Positions 23,870 to 34,600 of a stretch of DNA of 64,000 bases are shown piece after piece. The stretch lies in assembly GCA_033239125.1 (NCBI GenBank), contig BSWB01000005.1, positions 49,460,993 through 49,524,992 on the forward strand. The letters are read 5' to 3'. The DNA comes from Fagopyrum homotropicum (Eukaryota; Streptophyta; Magnoliopsida; Caryophyllales; Polygonaceae). The notes below the pieces were generated by a model, which saw nothing but the letters and a program-made list of their open reading frames with translations, was not told where the DNA came from and searched no databases. Position numbers and translations under genes: made by a program. Position 1 is the first letter of the stretch, and every line of letters starts with the position of its first letter.

Positions 23870-24895
23870 GGTGATTATGAGAAAATGATGTGCAAATTTA
23901 ATCGAGAATATATTTGGAGGTATTTTAATAATTAATTACCTTGGTCAATAATTGGTATTTGAAGGTATTATAATAAAGAACATTAAGGGGGAGAACTCCC
24001 CTTCTACAAGCTTATCATTGATTGTTGTTATAATAAGATAATAAATCTAGGTATACTGATACGATGGGCCAATGATCGAGTGAGACGAACTCTTCCTTAC
24101 TGGGTAAGCGGGTAAACATATTTTGGGCCCTTGGATTAATGGGCTCGGGGAGACAGGGGGTGCGGGAGGCGGATCCCCCTGTGGTACAGATTCTATCTAT
24201 TTCGTTATAAATTGATAGGTTTAGGGTTGTATTCTTTTATCCACGAAAGCATATTAAAAACCCTAACTGTAAGGTTTGTGCAGCAAAACCACCAAAACGA
24301 TTTGTCTTCTCTCTATTCCGTAAGTAACTCGCCGAAAATCACAACAGTTAGTAAACTATTTTCAGGCAAAAGGTTGATTAGTTTTGTTATTAGACATGGC
24401 CTTGGTGAAGTAATTTTCTTAGATGTGCAAAAAAGGATATCAAATCCATGATTGGTATTGAAACACTTGTTCTCTATTATGGAAACCAAGAAACAATCGA
24501 ACACAATATTCATAACACAATAATCATAACATCGTGATCGACGTTGATAATTTAGCGGTCATTAATGGGGTTTGACAATGTTGTTGAGAACTTCAAAACT
24601 TGACAACAGTTCAAATCATGAATAGGATACCCTTCTCCGGTTGACTTTTATATAGATGTTAAATTTAATGTTTTTATCCGTAAGATTTTCGTCGGATGAG
24701 TCATTACTCGCTGATTCACCGTAAATTGTTTCCTTGATAAAAAATATGATGGAGCGAAAACAGTTGCACAAGTTGAGGATGACTCTAGTAGTAACTAGCA
24801 AGTAGTATTATTGATAAGATTCTTGATCATCTATTTCTAATTAGCAAGGAACCGAATGTTTGAACAATAATTGTGCAGGTGTGCTTTAATAACTT
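23868..24895. other. Intergenic region upstream of the lipase gene
   Basis: No gene I can support. Small ORFs (for example 24212-24451, 79 codons) show no recognisable domain. A short GC-rich island at 24100-24185 (GGGGAGACAGGGGGTGCGGG) stands out from the AT-rich surroundings and may be an old LTR remnant. Confidence 0.35.
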
Positions 24896-24915
24896 ATTCC
24901 TTGGCTTTTGCTACC

Positions 24916-24923
24916 TATATAAA
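24916..24923 (+). promoter_or_regulatory. TATA box of the lipase gene (putative)
   Basis: TATATAAA, 321 bp before the chosen ATG. It fits transcription starting near 24950. The leader may contain a 5' UTR intron: a donor-like GGTAAGG at about 25012 and an acceptor-like GCAG ending near 25187. Confidence 0.5.
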
Positions 24924-25236
24924 GACACTAAAACAAGTTGGAATGATGCAAATTAAAGAGAACCAAAGGAGAGGACACCGAACAACCCACCTCCAAACCA
25001 CCCTCTCGATCGGTAAGGAATTCTAATCTCTATCATACTCTTCCTTATATCGTATCATCCATTTATACATTCACTCAAAAATATTAGTGAACCACATCCA
25101 TCATACTCTCCCTTTATGCCCTTGTTATTTTAATAGCCTATAATTAAAGAAGAGTAGTGCACTCATAATATACTCGGATGGAATGCAGGAAGAGAGAAGA
25201 CAACTACCAGGGTTATTCCTCAAAGGTCTCATCATC

Positions 25237-26324
25237 ATGGAAGATAATTTTCGGAATCGTGGACCAATTCATCTCAAGTGTGTTGATTGGTATGTAAATC
25301 TATTATTACTTTTTGTTTTTTTATTTTACCTATTTAACAACCCACATCATTATACGTGTATAGGACGTCCGCAAAAGATCGCCAAACGGTTGCAGCGACT
25401 TTGGTGAATGGAGTATATATTTTAGAACGTGATCGACTGCATAATCGTCAAGGTGAAAAAGCCTTAGCCCCTGTTTGGTGGACGTATTTTCAGTTCCACT
25501 TAGTCGAAACCCTAAAAGACAACGGATCGAACGGATCTATTTTTGCAGCCGTCTTTGAATACAAAGGCACTTATAATACGAAGACACAACATCCTCCAAG
25601 GTACGTTCTTGCGTTCCGCGGCACCCTCACCGAGCCTAAGACCGTGGTTCGTGATTTATTTTTGGACGCAAAAGTTGCTTTCAAACGATCCTTGTCCCAA
25701 GACTTTAGGTGTCAAAAGGCCTTAGATGCCCTAAAGAATCTAGTCTCTATTGTTGGTCCAACTAACATATGGTTGGTTGGACACTCATTAGGAGCTACAC
25801 TTGCTCTACAAATTGGTAAACTAATGGCCCAACAAAAGTGTTACATCCATGAGTCATACCTCTTCAACCCTCCTTTCCCTACTATCCAACTTGATCAAAT
25901 ATTCAAGAATGAAAAGATCAAGATGAGGTTCCATGCTCTTCGTACCTTTGTTACCGGAAAGCTATCACATTACGTGAATAACTCGTGTTGGCTCCCGGAA
26001 CATGACCCGTTTCTTTCCTTGTGTACGTGGACTCCGCGTCTATTTGTCCATCCTAATGACCCCATTTGTTGCGGGTACATAAGCTACTTTGAGTTTAGAA
26101 AGACGATGGAATCGATGGGGTTAGGGGAGGACAACAAAGTCGCGATGAAGAACTCCATCTTCAACTTGATCACGGAGGTTATAGGAAGTGGCGGAGAGGC
26201 AATGCACTTGATTCCTTCTGCTAATGTCACGAAGAACTTGCGTTCCAATTCGAGCATCCTTGAAGCTCATAAAATACACCAATGGTGGCAACAACATTCT
26301 GAATGGCATTGTCAACTACATTAG
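25237..26324 (+). CDS. Class-3-type alpha/beta-hydrolase lipase, At4g10955-like
   Basis: Two exons, 25237-25289 and 25364-26324, joined by a 74-bp GT-AG intron (GTATGT...TATAG), give 337 aa. This is close to the roughly 350 aa of the Arabidopsis At4g10955 family, often labelled GDSL esterase/lipase although the fold is class-3 lipase. The splice restores the conserved N-terminus: ...KCVDW continues into TSAKDRQTVAATLVNGVYILERDR-like sequence. The nucleophile elbow is GHSLG with Ser about 159. The likely acid is Asp about 250 in HPNDPICC, and the likely base is His about 299 in EAMHLIPSA. Near the C-terminus, HKIHQWW is another family signature. No signal peptide or membrane segment, so probably cytosolic. 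The ATG at 25237 matches the family's N-terminal length; an in-frame ATG at 25183 would add 18 residues and may lie in a leader intron. No stops or shifts, so it looks intact. Substrate unknown; acyl-ester hydrolysis is inferred from the fold. Confidence 0.85.
25290..25363 (+). other. Intron of the lipase gene
   Basis: 74 bp, T-rich, GTATGT donor and TATAG acceptor, phase 2. Removing it joins the two frames that each carry family-conserved sequence. Confidence 0.8.
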
Positions 26325-26413
26325 TATACCTTCATGTGTTACATTGGTGTGTTTGTGTGTACGTGTAAAAGCATGCTAGTAGTGTCCGTATGTGCATGTA
26401 CGGAACCGAATGT

Positions 26414-26419
26414 AATAAA
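26414..26419 (+). terminator. Poly(A) signal of the lipase gene (putative)
   Basis: AATAAA 90 bp after the stop, preceded by a TGTGTTTGTGTGTACGTG U/G-rich stretch, as in plant near-upstream elements. Confidence 0.5.
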
Positions 26420-26429
26420 CGAAGTAACT

Positions 26430-26639
26430 TGTATAATATAATCTCTCTGGTTGGATTTGAATCAATAGTTTGTTCTAATTTTAAAATTACAAAGTTATAA
26501 ATTCCACTCATTTCTCACCAAAAAATAACCACATTATAACCTAAAAAGTAAAATTTACCTTTATCACCAAAAATCGTTGATCAAACTCTCTTTTTTAAAA
26601 AAAAAAAAATCTGCTTTCTCTTTAGCTTATTCAACAACA
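26430..26639. other. AT-rich intergenic DNA downstream of the lipase gene
   Basis: No element seen except an A-run at about 26597-26609. Confidence 0.35.
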
Positions 26640-28100
26640 TTAAAATCGGTTCAACTAGAAAAACACACATTTCATCATTTTAAGTCAAAAGAATCATAAA
26701 TATGGAGTTCCAAGTAGGATTGATATTATAAAAATTTTCAATTTAGTGTTTGAACTCAATATATAAACTTTTATTTATGTTCCATGTATAATTGGGATTA
26801 TATATGTGTTTAATGTTGTTAAAAGTAGTTGCATAGTTAATTTTGGTAAAACAAAAAGTTTATTATCGAGTTTCTTGTTATTATTCCTTTGTTGAGTGTG
26901 GTTGATAGTAGTTGGATGATTAAGCTTTTAATGATTTTTCATTGTTCAATATATTTTTGATTTTTGACATCATGAAAATACCTTAATTTGATAATGGTGG
27001 TGTTGTTAACAACACCGAAACAACTTAATTTGATTATGTATTTGATGTATTGGTGTTGTTCCCAACACTAAGGCCCTGTTTAGTTAAACGGTTGTGGTTT
27101 ACGGATTGCGACGGTTGTTGTTGTAGTGGTTGTGGTTACGGTTGTAAACGATTGTTTTCGAGATTTGTGGTTTATAGAATACGTGTTTAGTTAAAGGGTT
27201 CGACACTAGTTTTAATTTTAATCTGGACCAAAATACCCTTGAAATATCAATAGGTCTTTTCCTGTACTCACATGTCACAACCCATCTCTAATTTCTCTCT
27301 CTTCCATGGCTACCCCTCCATGGCTACCGTCTCCCATCTTCAAGGTCCAATTGTGCAGTATTTTGTTTAAATTCAATAATTAATTGAAGATTTATTCTTA
27401 ATATTGTAGCATCAGAGAAATTCCCAAAACTTGGGCTCTTTAGGTCACCATTTCAAGCGTGAAAGACTTCAACCCTCAACATTGTTATCCTTTTCAAGCT
27501 TTTTGAAGGAACAAAAATCGTCCAAATTTTATGCTGAGGAACCGTACAAGCAGAAATAGAGTGTTGGGAAGGATGGTGTTTTACTTTTCAAAGGAACCGT
27601 AATGAATGTCTAGTGGTGGAAAACAGGGCTTCATCCGGGGATTTTAGTTCCAAAGAGAAAGGTCTCGTTGCCGCACGCAAGGTTTCCCTTGGGCCGCCGT
27701 GTACTCCGCCTTCCACTGCACCGCCGGAACTAACGTTCCCCTGCGCCGCCATGTGCTCTGCCTTGTTGGATCGAAATGAGAGAGAAGAGAAGAGGGGAAG
27801 AATGAGAGGGTAAGGTTGGAATGTATAAAAATATAAACTCCCGTAAACTCAAAAAACCTTCAATTGTAAGATTTCAAAATAAACCCAAACAATCTCACCT
27901 AAAACCACAACTACAACCCTACAACTATAACTAAACACCACAAATTACAAACCCTATATAACACTAAACTAAAAAAAACCCAAGAACAATATAACTAAAC
28001 AGGGCCTAAAATACCTCATTTTTAGTATTTGTGGGATTGTAGATAGAACCTAAGAAACATAAACTACTATCCTATCCCTAAAGAAATCGGACATAATCTA
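26640..28100 (-). repeat. Dispersed repeat X, copy 2 (inverted, split by a MITE)
   Basis: Reverse-complement match to 21802-22345 on both sides of the MITE. The palindrome GGTGTTGTTAACAACACC lies just before the MITE at about 27000-27020. Confidence 0.6.
27072..28006. mobile_element. Tourist/Harbinger-type non-autonomous element (935 bp)
   Basis: Ends are inverted: GGCCCTGTTTAGTTA at the left and its complement at the right. They are flanked by TAA on both sides (27069-27071 and 28007-28009). TAA duplication plus this end sequence is typical of PIF/Harbinger-derived Tourist elements. Subterminal GTTGTGGTT-type repeats at the left mirror AACCACAAC-type repeats at the right. No transposase. 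It inserted into repeat X; the X homology resumes on both sides. Confidence 0.8.
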
Positions 28101-28247
28101 AATGATACAAGATACTATATACATAGACTTATTCTTTTATCATAAACTACTATTATTCTTTCACTTACTATTATTTTATAATTTTATTATATTTAAACCG
28201 TAAGTGATTTGTTTTCAAGCCAAAGACTTGTATATTAGTCTTGTGCA

Positions 28248-28838
28248 ATAGAGGAGTTCTAACTGAAGCATATATTCTCTCTTTTAATCCGACAAGTATA
28301 TATTCTTTAATTTCCACCATGAATTTTCTAAAGTTTTTGAGAATCACATATGTGACTATATTCTTGTTGATTCTAATGATTGATAAGAGTTATCTTATTT
28401 ACATTCCAAATTATAGCAGGACACTAAGGAATTGAGCATGAGCTTATGAGGATAAACTAACCCTTCAATATAATATTCATACAATTCATCAAGAGAAGAA
28501 CAAATTTGGAATGAACCATCGCCCTAAAATGAGGGTTTTTATTCGAGTCTATACTTGGTAAGTTTGGGCTCATTTATAACAAGGCTAGAGCCCGAGTCGA
28601 ACCTAAGTTTTTGACCGACCTTAAAATATGTTTATATATTCGATTCGTTTAGAAAATGAATGAGTTCAACTCAAACTGTTTTTTCGAGTCGAGTCCGAAT
28701 AAATTGGATAATATAATAGCTCTAGAGTGTTATTCGAGCCAAATGATCCCACATTTGACATATTTAATTGATTTTGTATGTTTAACTTGTTTGTCAACAA
28801 GTTGTGCCCGACCAATCTTAAATTTTTAACAAAACAAA
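28248..28838 (-). repeat. Dispersed repeat Y, copy 2 (inverted)
   Basis: Reverse-complement match to 22570-23090. It is cut off at 28838 by the LTR of E; the remainder of Y is not found beyond E. Confidence 0.6.
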
Positions 28839-30699
28839 TGTAACACCCCGAATCCGCGGGATTCGGGATGCTACATTGGGCTAGGATCTCACAGTGGATC
28901 CTGACCCTAGCCTGACAACAATTTCACTGGATCTTACAACAAGGCACAAGTAGAGTAAAAACAAATACATAAAAGTTGTATGATACATCAAAAGAGTTTA
29001 CAAACTCAAAGCCGAGTACAAAACCATAACAACAACAACAACATCTGATACAAAAGATCCCCAACCCACGCATCCTAATGTACAAAAGTCCTCGGCTGGT
29101 CACACCATCTGGCTCACTCTGCAGTCTTCCTAACCTGCAGATCATCTACAACACGGTATACACCGTTAGCTATAGCAATAGATAAGCATGAAGGTAATAG
29201 CACAAACACACATCAACATCTCATACTTGCAATGTCACACACATTCATTTATTATCTTTAATTACGTCATTCCATTACTAATTCAACTTCTCTTGTAACA
29301 CGAGGAGCCTAAAGAACCCCGTCTCTTCCCCCTTTAACCCAGGTGTTGCATGAGGATCTACCTCCCCCTTGAGCTATTGGCTTCCGAGCACGTCCTTCCA
29401 CTCTCGGCGAGCTTCAAGCAAGTGGTTACCGCCCGTTATAATACACTTGGGCCAAATAAATGTAATATATGGTCGTCCTAGTCCGGTTTAGGTTATAAAT
29501 GCACAATCATATGAACACACACAACCATCACAATCATACAAATCCATAACTGAACGCTAAGTAAGTCCTATGGACTTACCTGATACACCCGTATCCTCTA
29601 CCACGTCACAGCTTCCCTTTGGGGAAGAAACCAACGCCTGCAATAGCAAGGCACACAATATCACAACCTGAAAGGGTTAGGAGACTCGTCTCCATAACCA
29701 GAACCAACCTACAACCTCAAGATCATATCAAGATCACATATGCCTATAGCATACTCTCAACATCAACACAAGTGCCTAAGGCACATCTCTATCATACAAC
29801 TCATCCTAACCATCCTAACCTAGCTATCAACTAAGCCAAGGTCAAAGGAAAGGAAGGAATGAAGACATACCAACAAGGTATGCACTAATAGAAGCAAGAA
29901 CACAGGGCTGGTTCAGTGAGGCGCAGGGACAGCTCACCAAAGGCGCATGGGCGGCTTCACACCAGGCGCAGGTGCGGCTCCACACCAGGCGCAGGTGCGG
30001 CTCAGGACAGGTGCAGGGGCGGCCAACTGTGCAGAGAGTTGGTCCCGACTTCTCTTTGACCCCTTTCTCAATTCTCTTCATGTCTTCATCATACCATAGC
30101 AACATATATGCACATATACACGTATATGATCATTAAAACGTCCAGGAAAGGTCCAACACAATTCCAAACTTGGGATTTCTAAGCTAAAGAGAAAGATAAG
30201 AAGCAAAGAAGAGAGAATGAAGAGGATGAACTTACCACACAAACCCTAGGCTGCAACTAGGGAGCATCAGCTCGTCTATCACCTCAACTCAACACCAACA
30301 ACCTTCAACAACATCCACAAGAGCATCCAAGGCCAAGAACACACTCAAACTCTCAAGAACTCACTCACCCAAGCAAGAAGAGATCAAGAGAAGCAAGAAA
30401 GGTTAAGGAAGAAGAGAGGAGAGGATAAAGGAGAAGAAGAACGTAAGGGATGAAGCTGGAAAAAAGTGGAAACCCACTCATCCAAAGATAGGGAAACTTA
30501 TAGAAGAAGATTGCCGCAAAGCACGGGTCAAGAGTCAGCAAAAGCGGCTGCACCAGCCACAGAGCCGCAGGGGCGGCTAGCCTGAGGCGTAGGGGCGCCT
30601 AGACGCAGGGGCGGCCTCCCTGGTCCGCTGGGGCGGCTGACTGGGTCAAGCTAAAATACACTCTAGCTCATCTAGGCTCCAAATACTAAGGCTCTTACA
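28839..30699 (-). repeat. 3' LTR of chromovirus E (1861 bp)
   Basis: Starts (minus) TGTAAGAGCCTTAG at 30699, ends CGGGGTGTTACA at 28839. It carries two clusters of CGCAGGGGCGG-type motifs: 30543-30640 near the LTR start and 29918-30024 further in. Perfect inverted examples are AGCCGCAGGGGCGGCT (30563-30578) and AGGCGTAGGGGCGCCT (30585-30600). Confidence 0.85.
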
Positions 30700-31214
30700 T
30701 CTCACCCCCCCTAAAAACAAGTTTCGTCCCGAAACTTTCAAAATCCCAAAGCCTCTCGGACATGTAAGCCGAGGTAAAACACTCTCTTCAAGAACGTCAG
30801 GTCATAACCTATAACATTCTATATCCTCAACACAGCATGAAGGAATCACAACTCCAACATAACAACTCTACATAAGGCCTAGAGAAAGATCATCTCTAGT
30901 CAAACACTAACCACATCACACTGGCATGGAGGAAAACCGTCTCCAGCCACAACGTACACATAACACTACTATGTGGAGGAAAACTATCTCCACTCACACT
31001 ATGTCCATCAAAGGTATCCTGGAGGAAAGAACCATCTCCAGCTAATCCTAACACACACCAAAGCATGGAGGAAAGAACCATCTCCAGCTATACCTATCTC
31101 GTACTAGCAACCAGATCTAACAAATCTTATGCACATATCACAGCTAGCACGAAAGTACATTATATCACACAAACATATAACATGCACTCACCAAGAAGGC
31201 GCTAAGATCTACTC
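30700..31214 (-). other. 3' UTR of E with a four-unit hairpin array and PPT
   Basis: Adjacent to the LTR (minus strand) is TTTTTAGGGGGGGTGAGA, the polypurine tract, preceded by GTTTCGGGACGAAAC, both typical of Tekay/Del elements. Upstream are four tandem units of 46-47 bp, each containing TGGAG...CTCCA, at 30927-30945, 30974-30992, 31020-31040 and 31066-31086. Confidence 0.7.
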
Positions 31215-34200
31215 GTGGATCCTATGGGTGCATCTAACTCAGCATAAAACTCTGGATAGTTCCTCTGGACACTATCCTGTCTCCCATGTAGCTTCATCTT
31301 GTCCTCATCTAGACCATTGTATCCTCAACATAGGAATGTCCTTCGAACGCAGGCGTCTCACACCTCGCTTTGGGACTGCAATAGGGTGCTCTACAAACGT
31401 GTGGTCCGGCTCAACCACCAGATCATCCTAACTCACGATGTGCCTCGGATCTAGTATGTACTCTCGCAGCTGAGACACATGAAATACGGGGTGAACACCC
31501 TCTAGCCTCGGAGGCAAAGCTAATCTGTAAGCTGCTCGCCCAACACTATCTAGTATCTCGAAAGGACCGACATATCGGGGACTCAACTTCCCCTTTATGC
31601 CAAAACGTCTGACGCCTCGCGTCGGAGATACTCTTAACCAGACATGAGCTCCTACTTTGAACTCTAGAGGTCGACGCCTCTTGTCTGCATACGACTTCTG
31701 ACGACTCTATGCAGCCAACATCCTCTCTCTGATCAACGCTACTCGAGCCATATCATCTTGAATCTGCTCTGGTGCTATCCCACTGATACTGCTAGGCTCA
31801 TCCCAGCATAAAGGTGTACGACATCTACGTCCATATAGTGCCTCATAAGGAGACATCCCTATAGATGCATGCCAGCTGTTGTTGTATGAGAACTCAACGA
31901 GTAGGAGGTAATCAGACCATCCTTGTCCCTAATCCAACACACAAGCTAGCAGCATGTCCTCTAAGGTCTAGATGGTCCTCCCCGACTGACCATCTGTCTG
32001 GGGTGAAACGCAGTCGTGAAGTGTAGACTCGTCCCCAAAGCAATCTGAATCTACTGCCAGAATCTCGGTGTAAATCGTCGATCACGATCAGAAAACAATC
32101 GTCCTCGGTACCCCATGGAGTCTCACTATTTGTCTAGTGTACTCCTCAGCTAGTCTGCTTACGGGCCACGTCTCTCTGATGGGGATGAAACGTGCCGTCT
32201 TTGTCAATCTATCAACGACCACCCAGATGGCATCAAAGCTCCTACTAGTCCTCAGCCCAGTCACAAAATCGATGGAGATGTCCTCCCACTTCCACTGCGG
32301 TATTGGCAGTGGATGGAGCTCACCTCCAGGCCTGAAATGCTCTATCTTGACCTGCTGACAGGTCGCACACTGAGCCACAAATCTAGCTACATCGGGCTTC
32401 AGCCCTCCCCACCAAAATGAACGTCTCACGTCATGGTACATCTTACTCGTACCAGGATGTACTAAGTAAGGTGTACAATGAGCCTCCTGTAGTATCCGTT
32501 GTCTCAGCTCTGTATCTGCAGGAACACAGATAGGATCATGTCACCTCATAACTCCATCTGCCCCAGTAGTGAACTGGGGTGCCTCTCCACGAGACATCCT
32601 ATCTCTGATCCTCCTTAAGGTCGGGCAGGTCCCCTGCTTCCGTTGGATCTCATCCAGCAGACCAGGTAGAACCTCAAAAGTAAACAACTGGGCATCATCA
32701 TTAGGAAACTGGATGTCCATCTCTATCCATGCTAGATCCCTCTGAAATTGAGGTTGTACAGTAAGTCTGGCAATCGCCTTCTCTCGAGGTGTCTTCCTGC
32801 TCAAGGCGTCAGCTACCACATTCGCCTTGCCAGGATGATACAAAATCTCAAGGTCAAAGTCCTTGATCAACTCAAGCCATCGACGATGGAGGTTATTCAA
32901 TTCCCGCTGCGTGAAAATATATTTTAGACTCTTATGGTTTGTGAAGATCTGGCATGTAGCACCATACAGGTATTGTCTCCAAATCTTCAAAGCATGAACT
33001 ACCGCTGCCAACTCCAGATCATGAGTCGGGTAGTTCTCCTCGTACGTCTTCAGCTGTCAAGACACATATGCAATCACTCTGCCTCTCTGCATCATCACAC
33101 ATCCCAAGCCCAGCTTGGATGCATCACTGTAGACCACAAAATCATCAGAACTCTCTGGCTGTGCCAAGACAGGAGCAGAAGTCAAACGCCTCTTCAACTC
33201 CTTAAAACTCTGAGCACATTGATCGGTCCATACAAATCTAGTAGTCTTCCCCAGAAGACTCGTCAGTGGACGGGCAATCACAAAAAATCCCTCCACAAAG
33301 CGTCTGTAATAACCGGCTAAGCCAAGAAAGCTATGCACTTCTTTGACGTTCGTCGGTGTCGTCCATGTAGCAACAGACTCGATCTTCGCCGGGTCTACCA
33401 TAATCCCGTCGGCGGAGACGATGTGCCCGAGAAATGCAACCTCCGACATTCAAAACTCACACTTAAAGAGCTTGACATACAACTCTCTATCCCTCAAAAT
33501 TGCAAAACTGTCCTCAAGTGTCCCGCATGCTCCTCTCTACTACGAGAATACACCAGAATGTCATCAATGAAGACCACCACAAACTGATCCAGGAAGTCGA
33601 TGAAGATGTTGTTCATCAACTCCATGAAAACTGCTGGGGCATTCGTCAGCCCAAATGCATCACTACAAACTCGTAGTGTCCGTAACGGGTACGAAATGCC
33701 GTCCTGTGCACATCCTGCTCTCTCATCCTCAGCTGGTGGTATCCGGAATGCAAGTCAATCCTGGAGAAGACTGTCGCTACCTGCAACTGATCAAGTAGAT
33801 CATCAATACGAGGTAGTGGATACCTGTTCTTGATGGTCACCTTGTTCAGCTCTGTGTAATATATGCACAGTATCAACGATCCGTCCTTCTTCCGCACGAA
33901 GAGGACCGGTGCACCCCATGGTGAAACGCTAGGGCGTATGAAGCCCTTCTCAGCCAACTCCTCGAGTTGCTTCTTCAGCTCCAACATCTTGACAGGTGCC
34001 ATACGGTATGGGTCCTTCGAGATGGGTCTCGTGCCAGGCTCTAAGTCAATGCCAAAATATACTCTACTCTGAAGTGGCAAGCTAGATGGCTTTACAAATA
34101 CGTCTGTAAACTCGCAGACCATGGGTATGTCCTCCAAAGCTGGACTCTCTCCATCCTTCATGGAGTAGCACCAGAAGGCATCACATCCCTGTACAATTAG

Positions 34201-34600
34201 TCTAGCTGCTCGTACAGCTCTGATGACAGATCCTGTCTTCCCAAGGTCCCAGTCCCGGAAGACCTCTATCGGACCTAAGTCGGTAGAGACTGTAACAGTT
34301 CTCTTACGCACATCTAACACCGCACGGTGTCTACGCATCCAATCCATACCTAATATGACTTCTTCATGCATCAAAGGCATGACTAAGAAGTCAACAAGTA
34401 GTACACCAGTCCCTAAGCATAGGGGACAACTACGTATCTCCTGGGTACCTCTGACCCTACTACCATCAGGTAACCCTATAGTAAAGGGTGCCCCCTTCAT
34501 GGTAGACAAACTCAACCGCTCAACACAAGAAGCAGAAATAAATGAATGCGTAGCACCCGTATCAAATAAAACTCTAACAGGTAAACCATGTAACAAATGG
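31215..34600 (-). pseudogene. Chromovirus pol of E: protease, RT, RNase H, integrase, chromodomain
   Basis: Minus strand. Protease shows LFDTGATHSFIS near 34570. RT, about 34050-33450, has ELKKQLEELAEKGFIRPS and FIDDILVYS. RNase H, about 33300-32830, has VYSDASKLGLGCVM and ADALSRK. Integrase, about 32500-31900, has a zinc finger ending CATCQQ, IDFVTGL and SDRDRRF. A GPY/F-like GKLSPRYVGPFEI lies near 31600. The end resembles a chromodomain (LRIQWSR...ATWETG, about 31320-31230). Open stretches are 33646-34596, 33057-33449, 32541-33011 and 32088-32441; shifts and stops separate them (near 33640, 33470, 33050, 32540, 32085, 31430 and in the chromodomain). The enzyme motifs are readable but the polyprotein cannot be produced. 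Confidence 0.88.

Noticed and set aside
24212..24451. 79-codon ORF upstream of the lipase gene
   Set aside because: No domain, no good splice partners and no homologous fragment recognised; consistent with chance in AT-rich DNA.
25183..25236. Upstream in-frame ATG of the lipase gene
   Set aside because: Would add 18 residues not expected from the family's N-terminus, and the segment may include a leader intron; 25237 preferred, not proven.
27613..27813. 66-codon ORF in the Tourist-like element
   Set aside because: Low-complexity composition, no similarity to a transposase; the element is non-autonomous.
30690..30720. Pyrimidine tract as a terminator
   Set aside because: It is the complement of the PPT of E on the minus strand.
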